In this document: one piece after another, positions 1 to 13,212 of the stretch
Layout of the letters: the number at the start of each line of letters is the position of its first letter
Position numbering within the stretch: the first letter of the stretch is position 1
From: Sindora glabra
Lineage: Eukaryota; Streptophyta; Magnoliopsida; Fabales; Fabaceae
Direction: 5' to 3'
Assembly (NCBI GenBank): GCA_020226215.1
Contig: CM035228.1
Location: forward strand, 2,905,901 to 2,969,900
Length of the DNA stretch: 64,000 bases
Notes under the pieces: model-generated
Told to the model about the DNA's origin: nothing
Databases searched by the model: none
What the model saw: only the letters and a program-made list of their open reading frames with translations
Made by a program: the position numbers and the translations under genes

Positions 1-99
1 CATCTTGTATCATTTTCTTGATCTCATTTTTTTAATGCCATGCAATCTTCAATGTTATAGGTCTAGAAATTATGAAATTAACATAAAATAGTCATGCTT

Positions 100-840
100 A
101 GCAATGGTCTTTATGGATTTCTTAGTAGTGGCTTTAGCTTTTTCACAATAAACTCCACTTTTCTAACATTGTCTAAGACTTTCTTTAATGATGCATTTAT
201 GGTTTATATCCATTAAATTTAGGTGATCTCTTACCTTCATCCTTTTTTTCATTCCATCCATGGGCTTTGTAACCCTTTGTCTAATTCTTATTTCCTTCAA
301 GTTCTTTAAATTGTATGGATTTAGTTGCACATGATAATTAATCAATAAAAAAATTCAACCGATCTCTTAGCCAAAGATTTGGAAAAATCACCAAAGTGAA
401 GACTGACCAATATAGAGTGAACAATGACATCTTCTTTTAGGTTTTTTATTTCTAGAATAGCTTAGTAGAAATAAATAAGAAGGTCATTCAAATGTTCATT
501 CTTTCCTTAACAAATGCTTATAAGAGAGGTGTTTATCTTGTTGTGTGCTCTTGACATAGCAAACTAGGTTAAGAAATTGGTTTGATAACTTTTTAAAGTT
601 AGAATTTGGCTTTAAACTTATAAACCATTTTAAACTAACCTTTTTTAAAGTGGTGGAAAAGCTACTACAATTTATTAAATAAAGCACTTTTAACAACAAA
701 ATAACCATTTATAATGCCTCCAAATGTTCTTAGAGATCGATCAATTTATCATAAGATTCTAAATTAACAAGAGGTTTGAAATTCTAAGGGATCAAAACTT
801 GCATGATATATTGAGTGAAAGGGTGAGATTTGTCAATATT
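100..840 (-). pseudogene. Decayed Ty3/Gypsy retrotransposon gag remnant
   Basis: On the minus strand the segment from about 840 down to 500 translates, with several stops, into the recognisable order of a plant Ty3/Gypsy gag: a PFTQ-IMQ-IP opening, an ESYDKLIDL segment (typical: YDGSTDPxxHL), then STTLKKVSLKWFISLKPNS (typical: LTLKGAARxWFxSLxPxSI), KLSNQFLN and a Q-x-K-x-x-SLxxxxQGxxESLR-like end. Stops interrupt it at several points and 100-500 matches only weakly, so it cannot make a protein. The family normally packages retroelement RNA. No PBS, LTR or pol could be recognised next to it. The gag call is fairly secure; the element's limits and lineage (Tat/Athila-like gag style) are inference. 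Confidence 0.68.
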
Positions 841-2684
841 AGGATTGTTGTTCTTTTGATTATATTTCTAGTAAATCATTTTATCACTAGGTGGTTGATA
901 TTTACCCTTACGTGAATCTTGGAACCCTTATTGATTTTCCAAGTTGTGGTTTTCCTAGAAGCAAATTACTTTTTCATGATAAAAACTAAGCAATTGATCA
1001 TTAAAAGGATGATTATTTGTAAAATGTTGTTTATGGCAGAAATGTTTCTTCAACTACTTCTTTTAGTCGAAGCACTTATGGAATCACCTTTGATGGTTAA
1101 TAATGTGTTGGAACTTATCCTTCAAATGACCTAATTCTCCCTTAGTTAATGATTTTCTCTTTTGAGTAAATCTTTTTCAATATTATAGTTCAAATATTAG
1201 CTCGTAGCATATTAACCAAAGAATAATCAAATAAAAGCATTAACCTATTGGTAGTACTAACTAGATGGTGTAGCGATTCGTTAGCCATTTTCAAATTAGT
1301 TACAGGAGTGTTAACTATACTTTCTGTTTATATATGTAGCCTAGTTTTAGAGAAAACTTTAAAAAAATTGTGATGTCAATAAAGATAATAAATATCTTTA
1401 GAACATGATTGGTCATCATAGACACATTTTACTAGGCCAAATAAATATAGCATAACGACTCTACTAGTTTTTTTTTTTTTTTAACTTCAAAAATTGGATG
1501 ATCAATTTTCTTAAGAATTTGTTAGGATTTTATGGGAAAACTATGGAGAAAATTAACTAATAAACTTTCTTTCCTAAAAAATAGATACCCATCTCGAAAA
1601 TCAATTGAGAAAATGAACTGATAGGTTCTATTTTCATTATTCTTGTTAAAACTGATAACCACATTAAGGATGATAACCTATTTCTTGGAAGATGGTCAAA
1701 AAAATTGATCGATAGACCTATTTTCATGGAAAATAGTTGAATACTAAGGGTTTTGATCATTGAATATTAGAAATAATCATTTTATGATGCAAATTATGGC
1801 CAAGTAGTTTTCTTTAGAGAACAAGAGAAAATCTAGAATTTTTTTTTAAAAAAAGATCACATTACTATTGGATGGATTGATTCATAGAATGTCAATGCCT
1901 TTATCCAACAATTGAGTGATCATTCTTTATCAAAAAATTCCAATTACACCAAGAGAATTAAAGAAATAATATGTGTTGATCTATCAAATTTAACCTAGTA
2001 TTTCAAAATAAAAAATAAGATAAAAGGAAGAGAGATCGTGGTAGTTCAATGCATAGATGGAGCTAGTAGTAATTTAGCTTACCATAAATGATTAGTTTGA
2101 TAGTGGTAAGTCAAATGTCTTCCTTGAAAAGTTGTTGATCCTTTATAAGCAAATTTTTAAGTGATGGCCACTATTAAGGATTCTCTAACGCTTAAGTTAG
2201 TAGAGATAGAGAGAAAGCATAAAAAGTAATGATAGTAAGATAACTGACAAAAAGTCCAAATGATGTGTACTTAGTTGATACAAATAAAGGTCTAATGGAA
2301 AGTTCTAAAGAAGGATAGATTAGTAATCTTATCTTGACGGAAGCTTCTCAAAGGGTAGGCCAGTTTTTACATTTATCATTTATTAGTTGGTATAGTTTTA
2401 CATTTGTAACTGCCTATAATAGAATGGCACAATCAATCCTATACACTTATGACTAATGGGTCTTTTAACATGTTGAAATTGTATTCTTAATGATTGGGCC
2501 AAGCTCCCTCAATCCTTTTTCGCAATGGCTGATTAGTGAATGAATTGATCTTTGTGTGTCGAATCTTAAGTCTCAATACTATTCACATTACATACAATGG
2601 AATAGATTTATGTTATAATTTATCATTGCTACGATCGAAGGAAAAAAAAAGTTGTTAAGTTTCGTGGGTCACTCACATTACATA
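841..2684. other. AT-rich stretch, no gene; probable rest of old retroelement
   Basis: No reading frame here resembles a protein I know, and the short frames on both strands have the Leu/Ile/Lys/Asn composition of random AT-rich DNA. It lies upstream of the gag remnant on the minus strand, so part may be the leader or LTR of that element. I saw no clear terminal repeats. Confidence 0.45.
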
Positions 2685-2686
2685 TA

Positions 2687-2849
2687 GGCTGCGTTTGGCA
2701 AATGGCGGTTTTCGATCAAACAGTTGTTTGACCGAAAACGCTGGCTTTCGCAGTGTTTTGAAAATGGCTGTTTTACATGAGTCAAACAGCCATTTTTCGA
2801 TCAAATCCGCTAAACGCCAGTGGATCCGCTGTTTGCCAAATGCAGGCCT
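2687..2849. mobile_element. Foldback MITE (about 163 bp), family uncertain
   Basis: The left end reads GGCTGCGTTTGGCAAA and the right end, reverse complemented, reads GGCCTGCATTTGGCAAA, giving imperfect terminal inverted repeats. The interior is also self-complementary: TTTTCGATCAAA recurs near each arm and CAAACAG faces CTGTTTG. Size, inverted repeats and lack of coding capacity fit a miniature inverted-repeat element. A clear target duplication is not visible (flanks CATATA and TAATATG), so PIF/Harbinger or hAT origin cannot be decided. It sits about 340 bp upstream of the ACBP4-like start codon. Confidence 0.7.
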
Positions 2850-3188
2850 AATATGTGTGCAATTGTTATAAAGGGCCGTAAAGAGGGGAAAATATGTGAT
2901 TATAAAATTTTTTTGGTGGGTAAAATTTATACCGACATAGGGGGTCAGCGGGAGTGTCAAAACTGCAGACGCAAGCAACTAAATAGAATAATAGCACTAG
3001 TTTTCGTCAACAACCTTCATTTCTGGTCATATTATAATCCTAAGTCCGTTTCATGTAAATCCCATACCTTCTAAATTCTTTTAGACACCCGCCCGCACAC
3101 GCAGTTCAATTCTATCTTGGGTTCCTGTAACTGTTTTGAGGCTTTGAATTGTTCGATCTGAAAGAAGAATCAGAGAATAAAGAGATAC
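2850..3188 (+). promoter_or_regulatory. 5' flank and leader of the ACBP4-like gene
   Basis: This 340-base stretch separates the MITE from the first ATG and becomes less AT-rich toward the gene. It must hold the leader and at least the proximal promoter. I could not assign a TATA box or transcription start with confidence. Confidence 0.35.
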
Positions 3189-6100
3189 ATGGCGATGGCG
3201 AGAGCTAGCTCTGGTCTTCAATACCCGGAGCGCTTCTACGCCGCGGCTTCTTATGTTGGCTTTGATGGATCTACCTCTCCAACCAAAGCTCTCACCTCCA
3301 AGTTCCCCAAGTCCGTAGCTCTTCTTCTCTATAGCTTGTATCAGCAGGTACTATCAATACAGTTCTTCGAAAATTCTCATATTTCTGTTTTCTATTCTAT
3401 GTGATGCATTCCCTGCATTGGATCCGATGCATTGGTTGCGGATTCGTGGGTTTCTAATTGCTCTTTTGATTTGATGTCGCGATTATGTTCTCCCTTTGTG
3501 CTACTGTTACGTGGTGCTGAAATTGTTTTACGTGCATTGCCTGTTCAGCTCTTTTCAAATGTTGTTGCAGCTGCTTTAAACGTATATATGAGCATGGGAA
3601 TTGCGGCTTTTTGTTTAATAGTGTTTTCATTGATGGCATTCTCGTCATTGTCGTTGTTTACAAATCCTTTGGGTGAAAATTGAGTAGATCTAGATTTTGA
3701 TTTGGATGGCGTATCAAGAATAGTTGCCATGCACGTTTCATTGATGGGTATGGTATGGTGGGGAAATTATCCAAAACTGAGTCGCCAGTTATGCAACAGT
3801 GGATGATGCCTCCTCGGTGGCTTACCAACTTGTTCAGCGATAAGCAATTTGTGGGAATGTGTAGAATGATTGCATTGTGTGCCTGGCACTGACAGAGGTG
3901 CCTATTAACAAAAGTCAGAGAAGTCACACTTAAAATACGAGGAGATAAAATGGTTGATTGCTACTGATGCCCTATTATTCTAGCTCCAGCCTGTGGATCT
4001 TAGTTGCCTGCCAGTTCAGTTGTGTTCATAGTCAGGTCAAATTGGAGCAGGGGGATTATTGTTCATTCATGCCGATCTGCTTTATTTATTTGGTTTTAAG
4101 TACGTTGAGAATCAAATGATGGACTTCCAACCACCCAATCACTCACTGAGAGGTTGTAAATTTGTACTTAAATTTTGGTTTCGTTGTTATGGCAGGCTAC
4201 CACAGGACCCTGTAACCTCCCAGAGCCAAGCACTTGGAAAATTGTGGAGCATAGTAAATGGGCCAGGTTTGTGTGCTGTAAGGATTGTGATTTTACGTAT
4301 GCATGAATAAAATTGGAATGTCTGACCAAAAAAATAATAATAAAATTGGTATGTATGTTATAGTTGCAACAGGCATGATTTTATTCCTGCTTTGATTTTA
4401 TTCATCATTTTTATAAGGTTGTCATTATTGATGCAGTTGGAACCAGCTTGGGAACATGTCTTCCACAGAAGCCATGCGTCTTTTTGTGAAAATATTGGAG
4501 GTTCCACAGACAAAAAATTTTCACCATTTTTTCTCGGTGCAATGTTGAATTAACATTGGCTGAATACTTCTACCCTTATTTTCCTTTATTGTATAGGAAG
4601 AAGATCCTAGCTGGTATTCAAGAGCATCTTACTCTGTTGTAGAGCCTGTTATTGATGTGCAAATGAATGTGAGTATTTTGAGGGCTATGCTCTTGAGTCC
4701 TGTTCTTTCTCTGGTGTTATGCACCAATTGCAGAAATAAATTTCATCTTTACTTTTATATATAAATATATTTCAATGGCTTGCCGTTAATAGAATTGCTA
4801 TGACTATATCTTTCTTTATATTTTCTCCATTTTTGCTGCTACTTGTAATCTTTTATTTCTTTTCCTCTTTTACAGCACAATTCCAAAGTTGGACCAGTGA
4901 TTGAGAATGGGAACTCTTATCCGGAGACAAAGACTATTTCAACTGAAAATGGAAGTCAAGTAAAAACTCAGGATAAAGATGTTGTTGTGGAAGGGTTTGG
5001 TTCTGTTGAAGTTTATGATCAATGGATTGCTCGTCCAGCATCTGGTCAGCGTCCAAAAGCCCGATATGAGGTATTTGCTCAGGCAAATTATAATTATAAT
5101 TATAAATGATAATCCACACCTCTTCAAAACTTCTGCTTTGTCTCTTTTCAATTTATCCCTCTTTTCATTAGCTAACTGTGTGTTCATGTTCAGCATGGAG
5201 CTGTTGTTATGCAAGATAAAATGTACATACATGGTGGAAACCATAATGGCCGTTATCTTAGTGATATCCATGTAAGCAAATGATTCGTTACCTAAAGTTG
5301 TGCATCTCACTAAGTGATATATATCTTGTGAGGTTGATGGACGCCATCAATTTCTTACATTTCATTTCCTTTTGAGATATTTTTGGACAGCAAACTGCCA
5401 TTGTATATTTTCATTTGGTTCATTCTCTGTGTAGCTGTTACATCTCTTTCTTCTTGTGGTTTTGGAGACACGTTTTTAGTTAAATGACTTGAAAACAAAT
5501 ACAGGTTTTGGATTTGAAAAGTTGGACTTGGTCAAAGATCGAGGCTAAGGTTGGATCTGAGTCTGCTGACTCATCATCTCCAGCATCATTAACCCCTTGT
5601 GCTGGTCATTCCTTGGTTTGTATTGAAATAGTCTCTTTTCTATTAGAATGTTTTGTAAAATATGATATTATGTGTCCAACTTATTTCTTGCCAGTACTAA
5701 TTCTGATCTATATTGGTTATTGGATATGTTTTCACTAGATTGCATGGGAGAACAAGCTTTTGTCAATTGCTGGGCATACGAAAGATCCTATGGAAAGTAT
5801 TCAAGGTTACAAAACAATATTTCTATTAAGTCTTATCATTTTATGTGTGTTTGGCATTGAATCTATGTGAAATTCATAACATGCCGAATTGGGAAATATG
5901 TGGGAAGTTTCATCTAGATAAACCTCTGGAAAAGAAATCCCTGGAAAAGAAGTTTATACAGCTTGATTTTTTTACCCTTATTTTCTGCAGAAAATAAATA
6001 TCATGATGAGAATGACACTTTATTTACCTCAAGGGTATAAAGTAAGCAAGAAGTGATGTAATTTTTCTGGGCATATTTTTAAGTGAAAAAGTTAATCTAA

Positions 6101-9100
6101 GTACGTATTTTACATGGATGTTATAAATTTCCTTGGTGAATTGATTTAAAATGTCCATTTTTGTGTTTTTATCTTTTTCTTTTTTTAAATTTTTTCCTCG
6201 GAGGTGGGATCTGGTTGGTTAGGCAAGAAGAAATTTTAACCGAACTGAAGGTTTTGGTTTGCTTATTGTTGGATCCAATTCTGACCAAATCTAATGACAT
6301 AACTGATTTTAACTGAACCATTGTAAATCAATAATTGCTTTAACCATCACAAACTGTTCATTTTGCATGCAGTTTAATTGGTCTATTATAATTTGTCAGG
6401 TTTATATAAATTCCCACATAGGAAATTACTTTTAAGTCAAGGATTCTAAAAGATTTTATATTGAAATATTGTTGTATTCGATTATGTTTGGATGGATGAG
6501 GTCAAAAGATTGATATCCACTCCTAAGCACCATCCCAATTTTCATTTAAAAAAAAAAATTCACTCACTTTTAACTAATTAAAAATTTTAACAGAAATTAA
6601 CTCAGCAATTTTGAGTAATTGCGATCAGTTTTTTTTGGATATTAAGTTTTTATCCATTGCTATTTTTACTAATGTCCTACTCACTTCTCTATTAGCTTCT
6701 GTTCTTCTTTTTTTCCACTATGAATATTACTAACTGTGACTTATAACATCCCATCATCGATTTATTATTTTATGACAGTTAAAGTGTTTGATCTGCAAAC
6801 GTCAACTTGGTCAAATCTAAAGACTTATGGGAAAGCCCCAGTATGTATTTGTTATCCTTCCCTTTATGCTTATTAGTTATTACCCTTAAGTTATATGAGA
6901 AACCAATCGTATTAAATAATGCTAAGACTTCTAATTCTAATACTCATATGATGAGTATGTGACATGCCATTTTCTCCTTTTACTCGTGAAGGTTTCATAA
7001 ATTATTGATTTTTTTAATGCTTGCTACATTAATCCTCGATTAAGTTCCCTTTCTATACTGTGTAGGTATCACGTGGAGGCCAATCAGTGACCCTCGTTGG
7101 CACAAGCTTGGTGATTTTCGGTGGACAAGATGCAAAGAGAACACTCTTGAATGATCTGCATGTTCTTGACCTAGAAACCATGACATGGGATGAAGTTAAT
7201 GCTGTGTAAGAAGTTTCCTGGGGCAGCCTTCTCCATTTCTTTGTTTTTTCACTTTAATTCTTTCCCCTTTTTTTCTTGAAGGGGTGTGATTAGTTTCTTT
7301 TATACGGTGGGGTGTGTTCATGGTTTTATGGGATAAGAAATACAATTCAATCATAGAATCATTGAAGTTTGAGTAAGTTCGTTTGTCTTCTTGTGCTCTT
7401 GTGCCAAAATCTGTCTCTCACAGATTTTATTCATGAGATTATTGGGATTCGACCCTAACGAAGTCTCAACTGGCAGTGGGGTTCCTCCTTCTCCAAGGTC
7501 TGATCATGCTGCTGCTGTACACGCAGAGCGATACTTACTTATCTTTGGTGGTGGTTCACATGCAACTTGCTACAATGATTTACATGTTCTTGATTTGCAA
7601 TCAGTAAGGTCATTGCAACTTCTTTTAGTCTGGGAACTGAAAAATATCTGCTTCTAATTATATATCTGAAATTTTCAGTCAGAGTGGTCCCAACCCACGC
7701 AATTGGGTGAGATACCAACACCTCGTGCTGGACATGCTAGCGTCATAATTGGGGAGAGCTGGTTCATTGTTGGTGGTGGTGATAACAAGAGTGGTATGTC
7801 ATTTTGTAATCTTGTCACATTAATTTAAACCAATCCTTTATTTTTGAGAACGTTTGTTCAATGACAAGAATATTGCTTACACATCTCAAAACTATGCAAG
7901 TATAACTTTAAACTCGTGGAACAAATAGTTCTATATTATGCCTTTGAGCCAAACTTTTTGGTGTAGATATTGTATGTCTAATACATAATTGATCATCGTT
8001 GCTGTTTTCAAGATATTTCTGGTGATTTCTTATATTTTCTGTTTGCTGTATATAAAGGTATATCCCGTATCATTCTTTCAGGGGTCTCAGAGACTGTTGT
8101 GTTGAATATGTCTACGTTGGCTTGGTCAGTGGTAACTTCTGTTCAAGGACGTGTTCCTGTAGCTAGTGAGGTATTCAAATTTTGTGGGGGCTGTTATCTG
8201 TGTTTGAGTTTGGCTGCATAACAGAATTGCATGTAGTATTACAGGGATCTGCACAGGATAATTTAATGTTCTATTGCAGGGCCTGAGTTTGGCTGTAAGT
8301 GCCTGTGATGGTGAAGATGTACTTGTGTCTTTTGGAGGATATAATGGACGTTACAACAATGAGGTGAAAATTAGTTCAACATTTTGGATTTTACTGGCAT
8401 CTCTTCCAGATTCGTTCTTTGTCTCCTCTTCTGACGTAGGTTTCTGCATTTAGGTCTATGTTCTTAAACCAAGCCACAAATCAACCTTGCAATCAAAAAT
8501 AATTGGAAGTCCTGTGCCAGACAGTATTTCTGCTGTGCACAATGCTACAAGTGCTACCCATGATGTGGAGTTGGAATTTGAAGCAGGTCATAGTGGAAAA
8601 ATCAGGGAAATTGTCATGGACAATGTTAATCTAGAGTCACCTGTATGTATTGCTGCAAAATGTGCTCCTTTTCTGTCAAGATTTTTCTTAGAAATTTTTT
8701 TCTCCTGCAATTGATGTGTGTGAGCGACATTTAAAAGTATTAGTGCATACAAGCACCTTCAGGGGTATTTTGGTTGATATGACTAGATGTTTCTTTAGGA
8801 CCTAGATATGACGTCAGTTTAATATTGGTTCTTTTTCTGATCCCTGGGTCTTAATAAAATGTTCAGCATTAGTTGTTCCTTAATAGGGTTTCAAGTTCAG
8901 CAAAAGTTCAACTTAGACCATGGGTTCAAATTGGATTGAATTCTCTGTTTTTACTGTCTTACTCTGTTCTTACTTTGTCTTATATAACAAGGTTGCAATT
9001 TCTGGGTCGTGGGATGCAAGTATATTTGTTGGATTTTTTTATCACTTACTAGTTAGATGTCTGCTGGTTCTTGAATATCAAATTACTGTGGATTGCAACT

Positions 9101-10350
9101 AATGCTTGGATATTTTATTACCTGTTCCTATTCATTTTTAACCTTCCTAGTTACCGGTTTAATATTTTTGTTGTCATACAGAAATCCAAAGGTGATCTTA
9201 TATCTTCCATGAAGGCTGAGAAAGAAGCATTAGAGTCATCACTCATGAAGGAAAAGATGCAGACTATTCAACTAAGGCAAGAACTAGCAGATGTTGAAAC
9301 TCGTAACTCTGACCTTTATAAGGTAACTAAACTTTCATGGTTCCCTCTTCATTTTGGAAACAGTTTAATACCATGTTGTTAGTATATATTTAATAGAGAG
9401 CATGGATGAATGAAGTACTGGTAAAATCAAAGAATATTATTATGCTATTTTGTGTTGAATGACAGCTTTCTCATCTAGTCTGTGATAAGAAACCGCTCAA
9501 ATAATTTGCTTCAAAAAAATCTTTTTTTTTTTTTTTTTTGGGGGGGGGGTGGATATTGGACAAACAAAACAGACACCTATAATAGAATATTGGTAAATAT
9601 TAAACTGAGTGTAATAGACAAGTTGAACATGATGCAATGATTATTTAAAGAGTTGTGGACCACATTGTTGTGTAATTAAGTGAAATGTTCTCACCTTTAT
9701 TTTGCTAATCTGCTTGATAATGTAGGAGCTCCAATCAGTACGTGGTCAACTTGCTGCTGAGCAGTCAAGATGTTTCAAACTTGAGGTGTGAATTCGTGCT
9801 TCCTGGAATATATCCTTTTGGGTCTTGCAGGATTTGATATTGAAACACTTTTTAATATATTATTTCTAGAATTCTTCCATTTTTTTCCCTTTTCTGACTC
9901 TGTCTTTCTACCTATTTGAGTTTGAACACTTGCTGTCACTCAATTTTATTACTTTACCCATGCTAGAAAGATTTTAATTCTCTGCTACAAGTAGAGTTAA
10001 CACTCATTCAATTTCTCTCATAAATTGTCGCCTATTGCCATATTTGGCAGAATCGTTTCTCTGGCCCAACTTGTTTTAATTGTACCACATGTATAAATAA
10101 GCGCACAGATTAAGTGCATATATTATTGTGCTTCTACTAAAACTAGTTTTTGAGTTCACAGGTGGAGGTTGCTGAATTGGGACAGAAGCTCCAACAAATT
10201 GGGACGCTACAGAAGGAACTTGAACTCCTCCAGCGACAAAAGGCTGCATCTGAGGAGGCTGCCTTAAACGCAAAACAGAGGCAGAGTTCTGGACGGGTGT
10301 GGGGTTGGCTTGCTGGTACTCCTTCTAGCCAGAAATCTGATGATGAGTGA
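3189..10350 (+). CDS. ACBP4: Kelch-type acyl-CoA-binding domain protein (ACBP4/ACBP5-like)
   Basis: Cytosolic class IV plant ACBPs bind long-chain acyl-CoA esters and carry a kelch propeller for protein contacts. Eighteen exons keep frame with GT-AG introns: 3189-3347, 4196-4266, 4437-4500, 4597-4668, 4876-5070, 5194-5271, 5505-5615, 5739-5805, 6779-6840, 7066-7205, 7477-7603, 7679-7793, 8082-8170, 8280-8363, 8454-8642, 9182-9322, 9726-9785 and 10162-10350, giving 670 aa (Arabidopsis ACBP4 is about the same length). The acyl-CoA-binding domain spans roughly residues 10-105 (YPERFYAAASYVG, WNQLGNMSSTEAMRLFVKIL). Kelch repeats run from about 180 to 480, with motifs such as IHGGNHNGRYLSDIHVLDL and LIFGGGSHATCYNDLHVLDL. 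A charged coiled coil covers about 550-640, and the tail VWGWLAG is typical of the family. The start matches the family's MAM-R opening. ACBP4 versus ACBP5 orthology cannot be settled here. Confidence 0.95.
9522..9549. repeat. T18-G10 homopolymer junction in an ACBP4 intron
   Basis: A run of 18 T is followed directly by 10 G inside the intron between the exons at 9182-9322 and 9726-9785. Similar A/T-run to G/C-run junctions occur at 12896-12922 and 31393-31416. Confidence 0.9.
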
Positions 10351-12647
10351 TCTCTTACCATCAACCTTACTGAATAATGATGCTACATTTGGTTTCATAT
10401 AGTCAGTGTTCTTTCCTATACAATTTTTTGTTTAAATTGAGTTCCTTTCAAGTGATGGGAATAAGATTCAGATTCCTTTTAGGCAAATGAAAAAGCGTTG
10501 GGGGTTCTTGCAGCAATTCATATTCAAATCCTGTAATTTTAGTTGTGTAGCTCCCTGTTGCTGCCAGTCCCAGTTGGTGCCCATATTACTTGTTGCCACC
10601 ATTTTTTGCTGGAGATTGTATTCAAACTGAATCCATTATTGAATGAAAATATAGACATTCTTTTGTTTGGATGGATACTATATTTTTAGTATGGTCTGTT
10701 ATTACTAATTTAAGCCAAAGTTAAGTGAATGAGCTTCACAATGACCTCATAACCGTGAGATGAGATTTGCACTTTATAACTCATTATTAGGGTGCGAAGA
10801 TATTTTACATGGATTAATATTTTCGATCGTTGCTGACTATCCTTTTATTCTTAATTCATCACTCTCGGAGGGATAGGCTTGCATACATCACATCTATTCT
10901 CAAGTTAGCGTGACCAATTGACCTTTTAATTATCTTGTTCGCATCGGCTTGCTTAGATTAAGAATGTATGTGACGCATTTTATTGTGACAAAAAAAAAAA
11001 TGCATATCTTATGCAACCTCCGTATGGATGTTATTATTATTTATATGTGAATTTTGTGGTATTTCAAAATTTTTCAAATTCAAAATGAAATAACAGTTTT
11101 AATAACTATTAGATTAGAATTATTTAATTGCATTTATTAAAAAATAAATAGTTTTAATTAAATAATTTTTATGTAATGGGTTTTAAGTTTGTTACATTAT
11201 CTTGGGTTTTGAAACTTTTGAGTATTTTAATAAACACCTTATTTATAAAAATAAATATCAAATTTTGGAAATCAAATTCTATCAATAGAAGTAAAAATTT
11301 TTCTCACTTACTAAATATGGAATTTGTATAAATTAGAAAATTTTCTTTGCTTAAGAAACTATAAAATTATGCAAATATTATTCATAAAAAGTAAGCATTA
11401 AATAAAAAAAAATGAATACTGAATTTATTACAAAGATATAGGAATTTTACCGCAAGCAAAATTTAGTATTAGCAGTTGAGAAAATAATTTCTATCAAATT
11501 CACTTAAGAATTCTAATGCTCTCTGCAACGCATATTTTATAGCTAGATTTATTTATTTAAACTACAATGGACAATGAATAATTTTTTCTATTTTTTATAT
11601 AGATTTGTTATTTTTATTGACTCTCGTTTTTGCAAACAGAAATTTGCCTTCATTTTCTCACTTCACGAACATTTTACCATATCCTATTCAACTCTTTTTT
11701 TTTCCTCTTAAAATATTGTTTCGTGTATTTTTTTTCTCTTTTTATGTTATAATAAATATAATATTTAACTCCTCAATCCTCATTTATAAAGATAGTAATT
11801 ATTATATTTCTCAAAATTTATAATTAATATAATTAATCTCTTATTTTTGTTTTTTTTATAAGTATTCATTCACTGTAATACTAAAATAAATAATAAAATA
11901 AAAATATAATCAAAAGATAATATGTATTTGACATTGTTAGTTAAGCTGAGATTTAACAATCTATTTTAATATTATTTATTTATTTTAATACTATAAGTGA
12001 ATAGAAAGATAAATAATTATAATTAAAGTATAAATAATGAATTAACAATACTAGTTATAAAATTTAAAAATTTGTTCATTTTTATAAAAGCAGTTTTCTT
12101 TTCCTATGTTTTTAGAAGACAAAAATTTCTGTTTAGTAACTATTTCTATAATTCTATATATGCAATCTAAATTTAAAAAAAAAGAATAACTTTTATTTTT
12201 AACTTAATTTTTTTTCTTATGATAGTTTTATAATTAAATTTTTTTCCTTATTTATTTATTGAATATGATCTATCATTTATTTTCCTCAAATTTGAAAATA
12301 ATTTTAAAAAATCCAAACTTATCCATAATAATTATCAACTTTATAAATAAAAAATTAATTATTGCATTTGCTATACTATTAATATTTTCATATCTTTTTA
12401 AAATTTATAATTGAACCTCATCGTAATTTATAATTTTTATTCAATTTTTTAATTTAAAATGATGTTTGAATGGCTGAGAATTTTTAACTCAAATATTCTT
12501 AAAATTTTTATTTTATTTGTATTTTCGATTCAATCTTTAAAATGTATGTGTGTGTGTGTAACATGTGAATGATATGATATGATTCCAGTAACTTTTCTGT
12601 TCCTAACACAAAAATGATATATAAATAATTATATTTACAAATCATAG

Positions 12648-12685
<38 letters not shown>

Positions 12686-13212
12686 TAGCATAGAATTGTC
12701 ATTGTCGAAGGAAAAATATAGAATCGCTTTTATTTTTGGTGCTAATAACTACACCGAGATCATTATTTTAACCTTAAAAAGTTGGAGGGCAAAAACTTCA
12801 ATTTATTTATTTTTTCTTTACATATGTAAATTCCGTAAAATTTAATACTGGCGAGCTAAAGTTGCAGCATGTCAGTTAAATGACAAAAAAAAATTAAAAA
12901 AAAAGGGGGGGGGGGGGGGGGGACAAAAGGGAAAGGAAAAAAAAGAGGGTGATGCTGCCCGGTTCTGGATGTTCTCACCGTCTAAACGTGACGGCTCTCT
13001 TTCTCTATACCCGTATCTAGAGTCTAGTCCATCTCTCACCGCTGTGGATTAGGGTTTTTATTTAATCCCATCTGAGAGCACGACTCCTCTCATTTTCTGG
13101 GTAAATTATCCTGGACTTCTATCTCGCGCGAGGCCATAGAAAGGTATGCTCTCTGTGGTTGAATTCCTTGGTGTTAGTTTTGTAGGCATTCGGGAAATTT
13201 CTCCCTGTTTCA
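10351..13212. other. Intergenic region: ACBP4 3' end, AT-rich spacer, PWWP-gene leader
   Basis: The first 300 bases are likely ACBP4 3' UTR (possible AATGAA polyadenylation signal near 10641). The rest, to about 12850, is very AT-rich with no protein-like frame. Simple repeats include a short TG run near 12545-12559 and a TA run at about 12652-12682. From about 12950 the base composition shifts toward GC and should hold the promoter and leader of the next gene. A possible GT splice donor after GAAAG near 13143 hints at a leader intron, but this is uncertain. Confidence 0.55.
12896..12922. repeat. A9-G18 homopolymer junction
   Basis: Nine A are followed by 18 G, about 300 bases upstream of the PWWP start codon. 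G18 on one strand can form quadruplex-like structure; whether it affects the nearby promoter is unknown. Confidence 0.9.

Noticed and set aside
2673..2978. 101-codon minus-strand frame over the MITE
   Set aside because: It runs through the inverted repeats and out the other side, has no family resemblance, and is explained by the MITE's stop-poor sequence.
7201..7480. Alternative ACBP4 splicing using the AG at 7463 instead of 7476
   Set aside because: That acceptor breaks the reading frame with the donor at 7205, whereas the AG at 7476 restores the family sequence VGVPPSPRSD.
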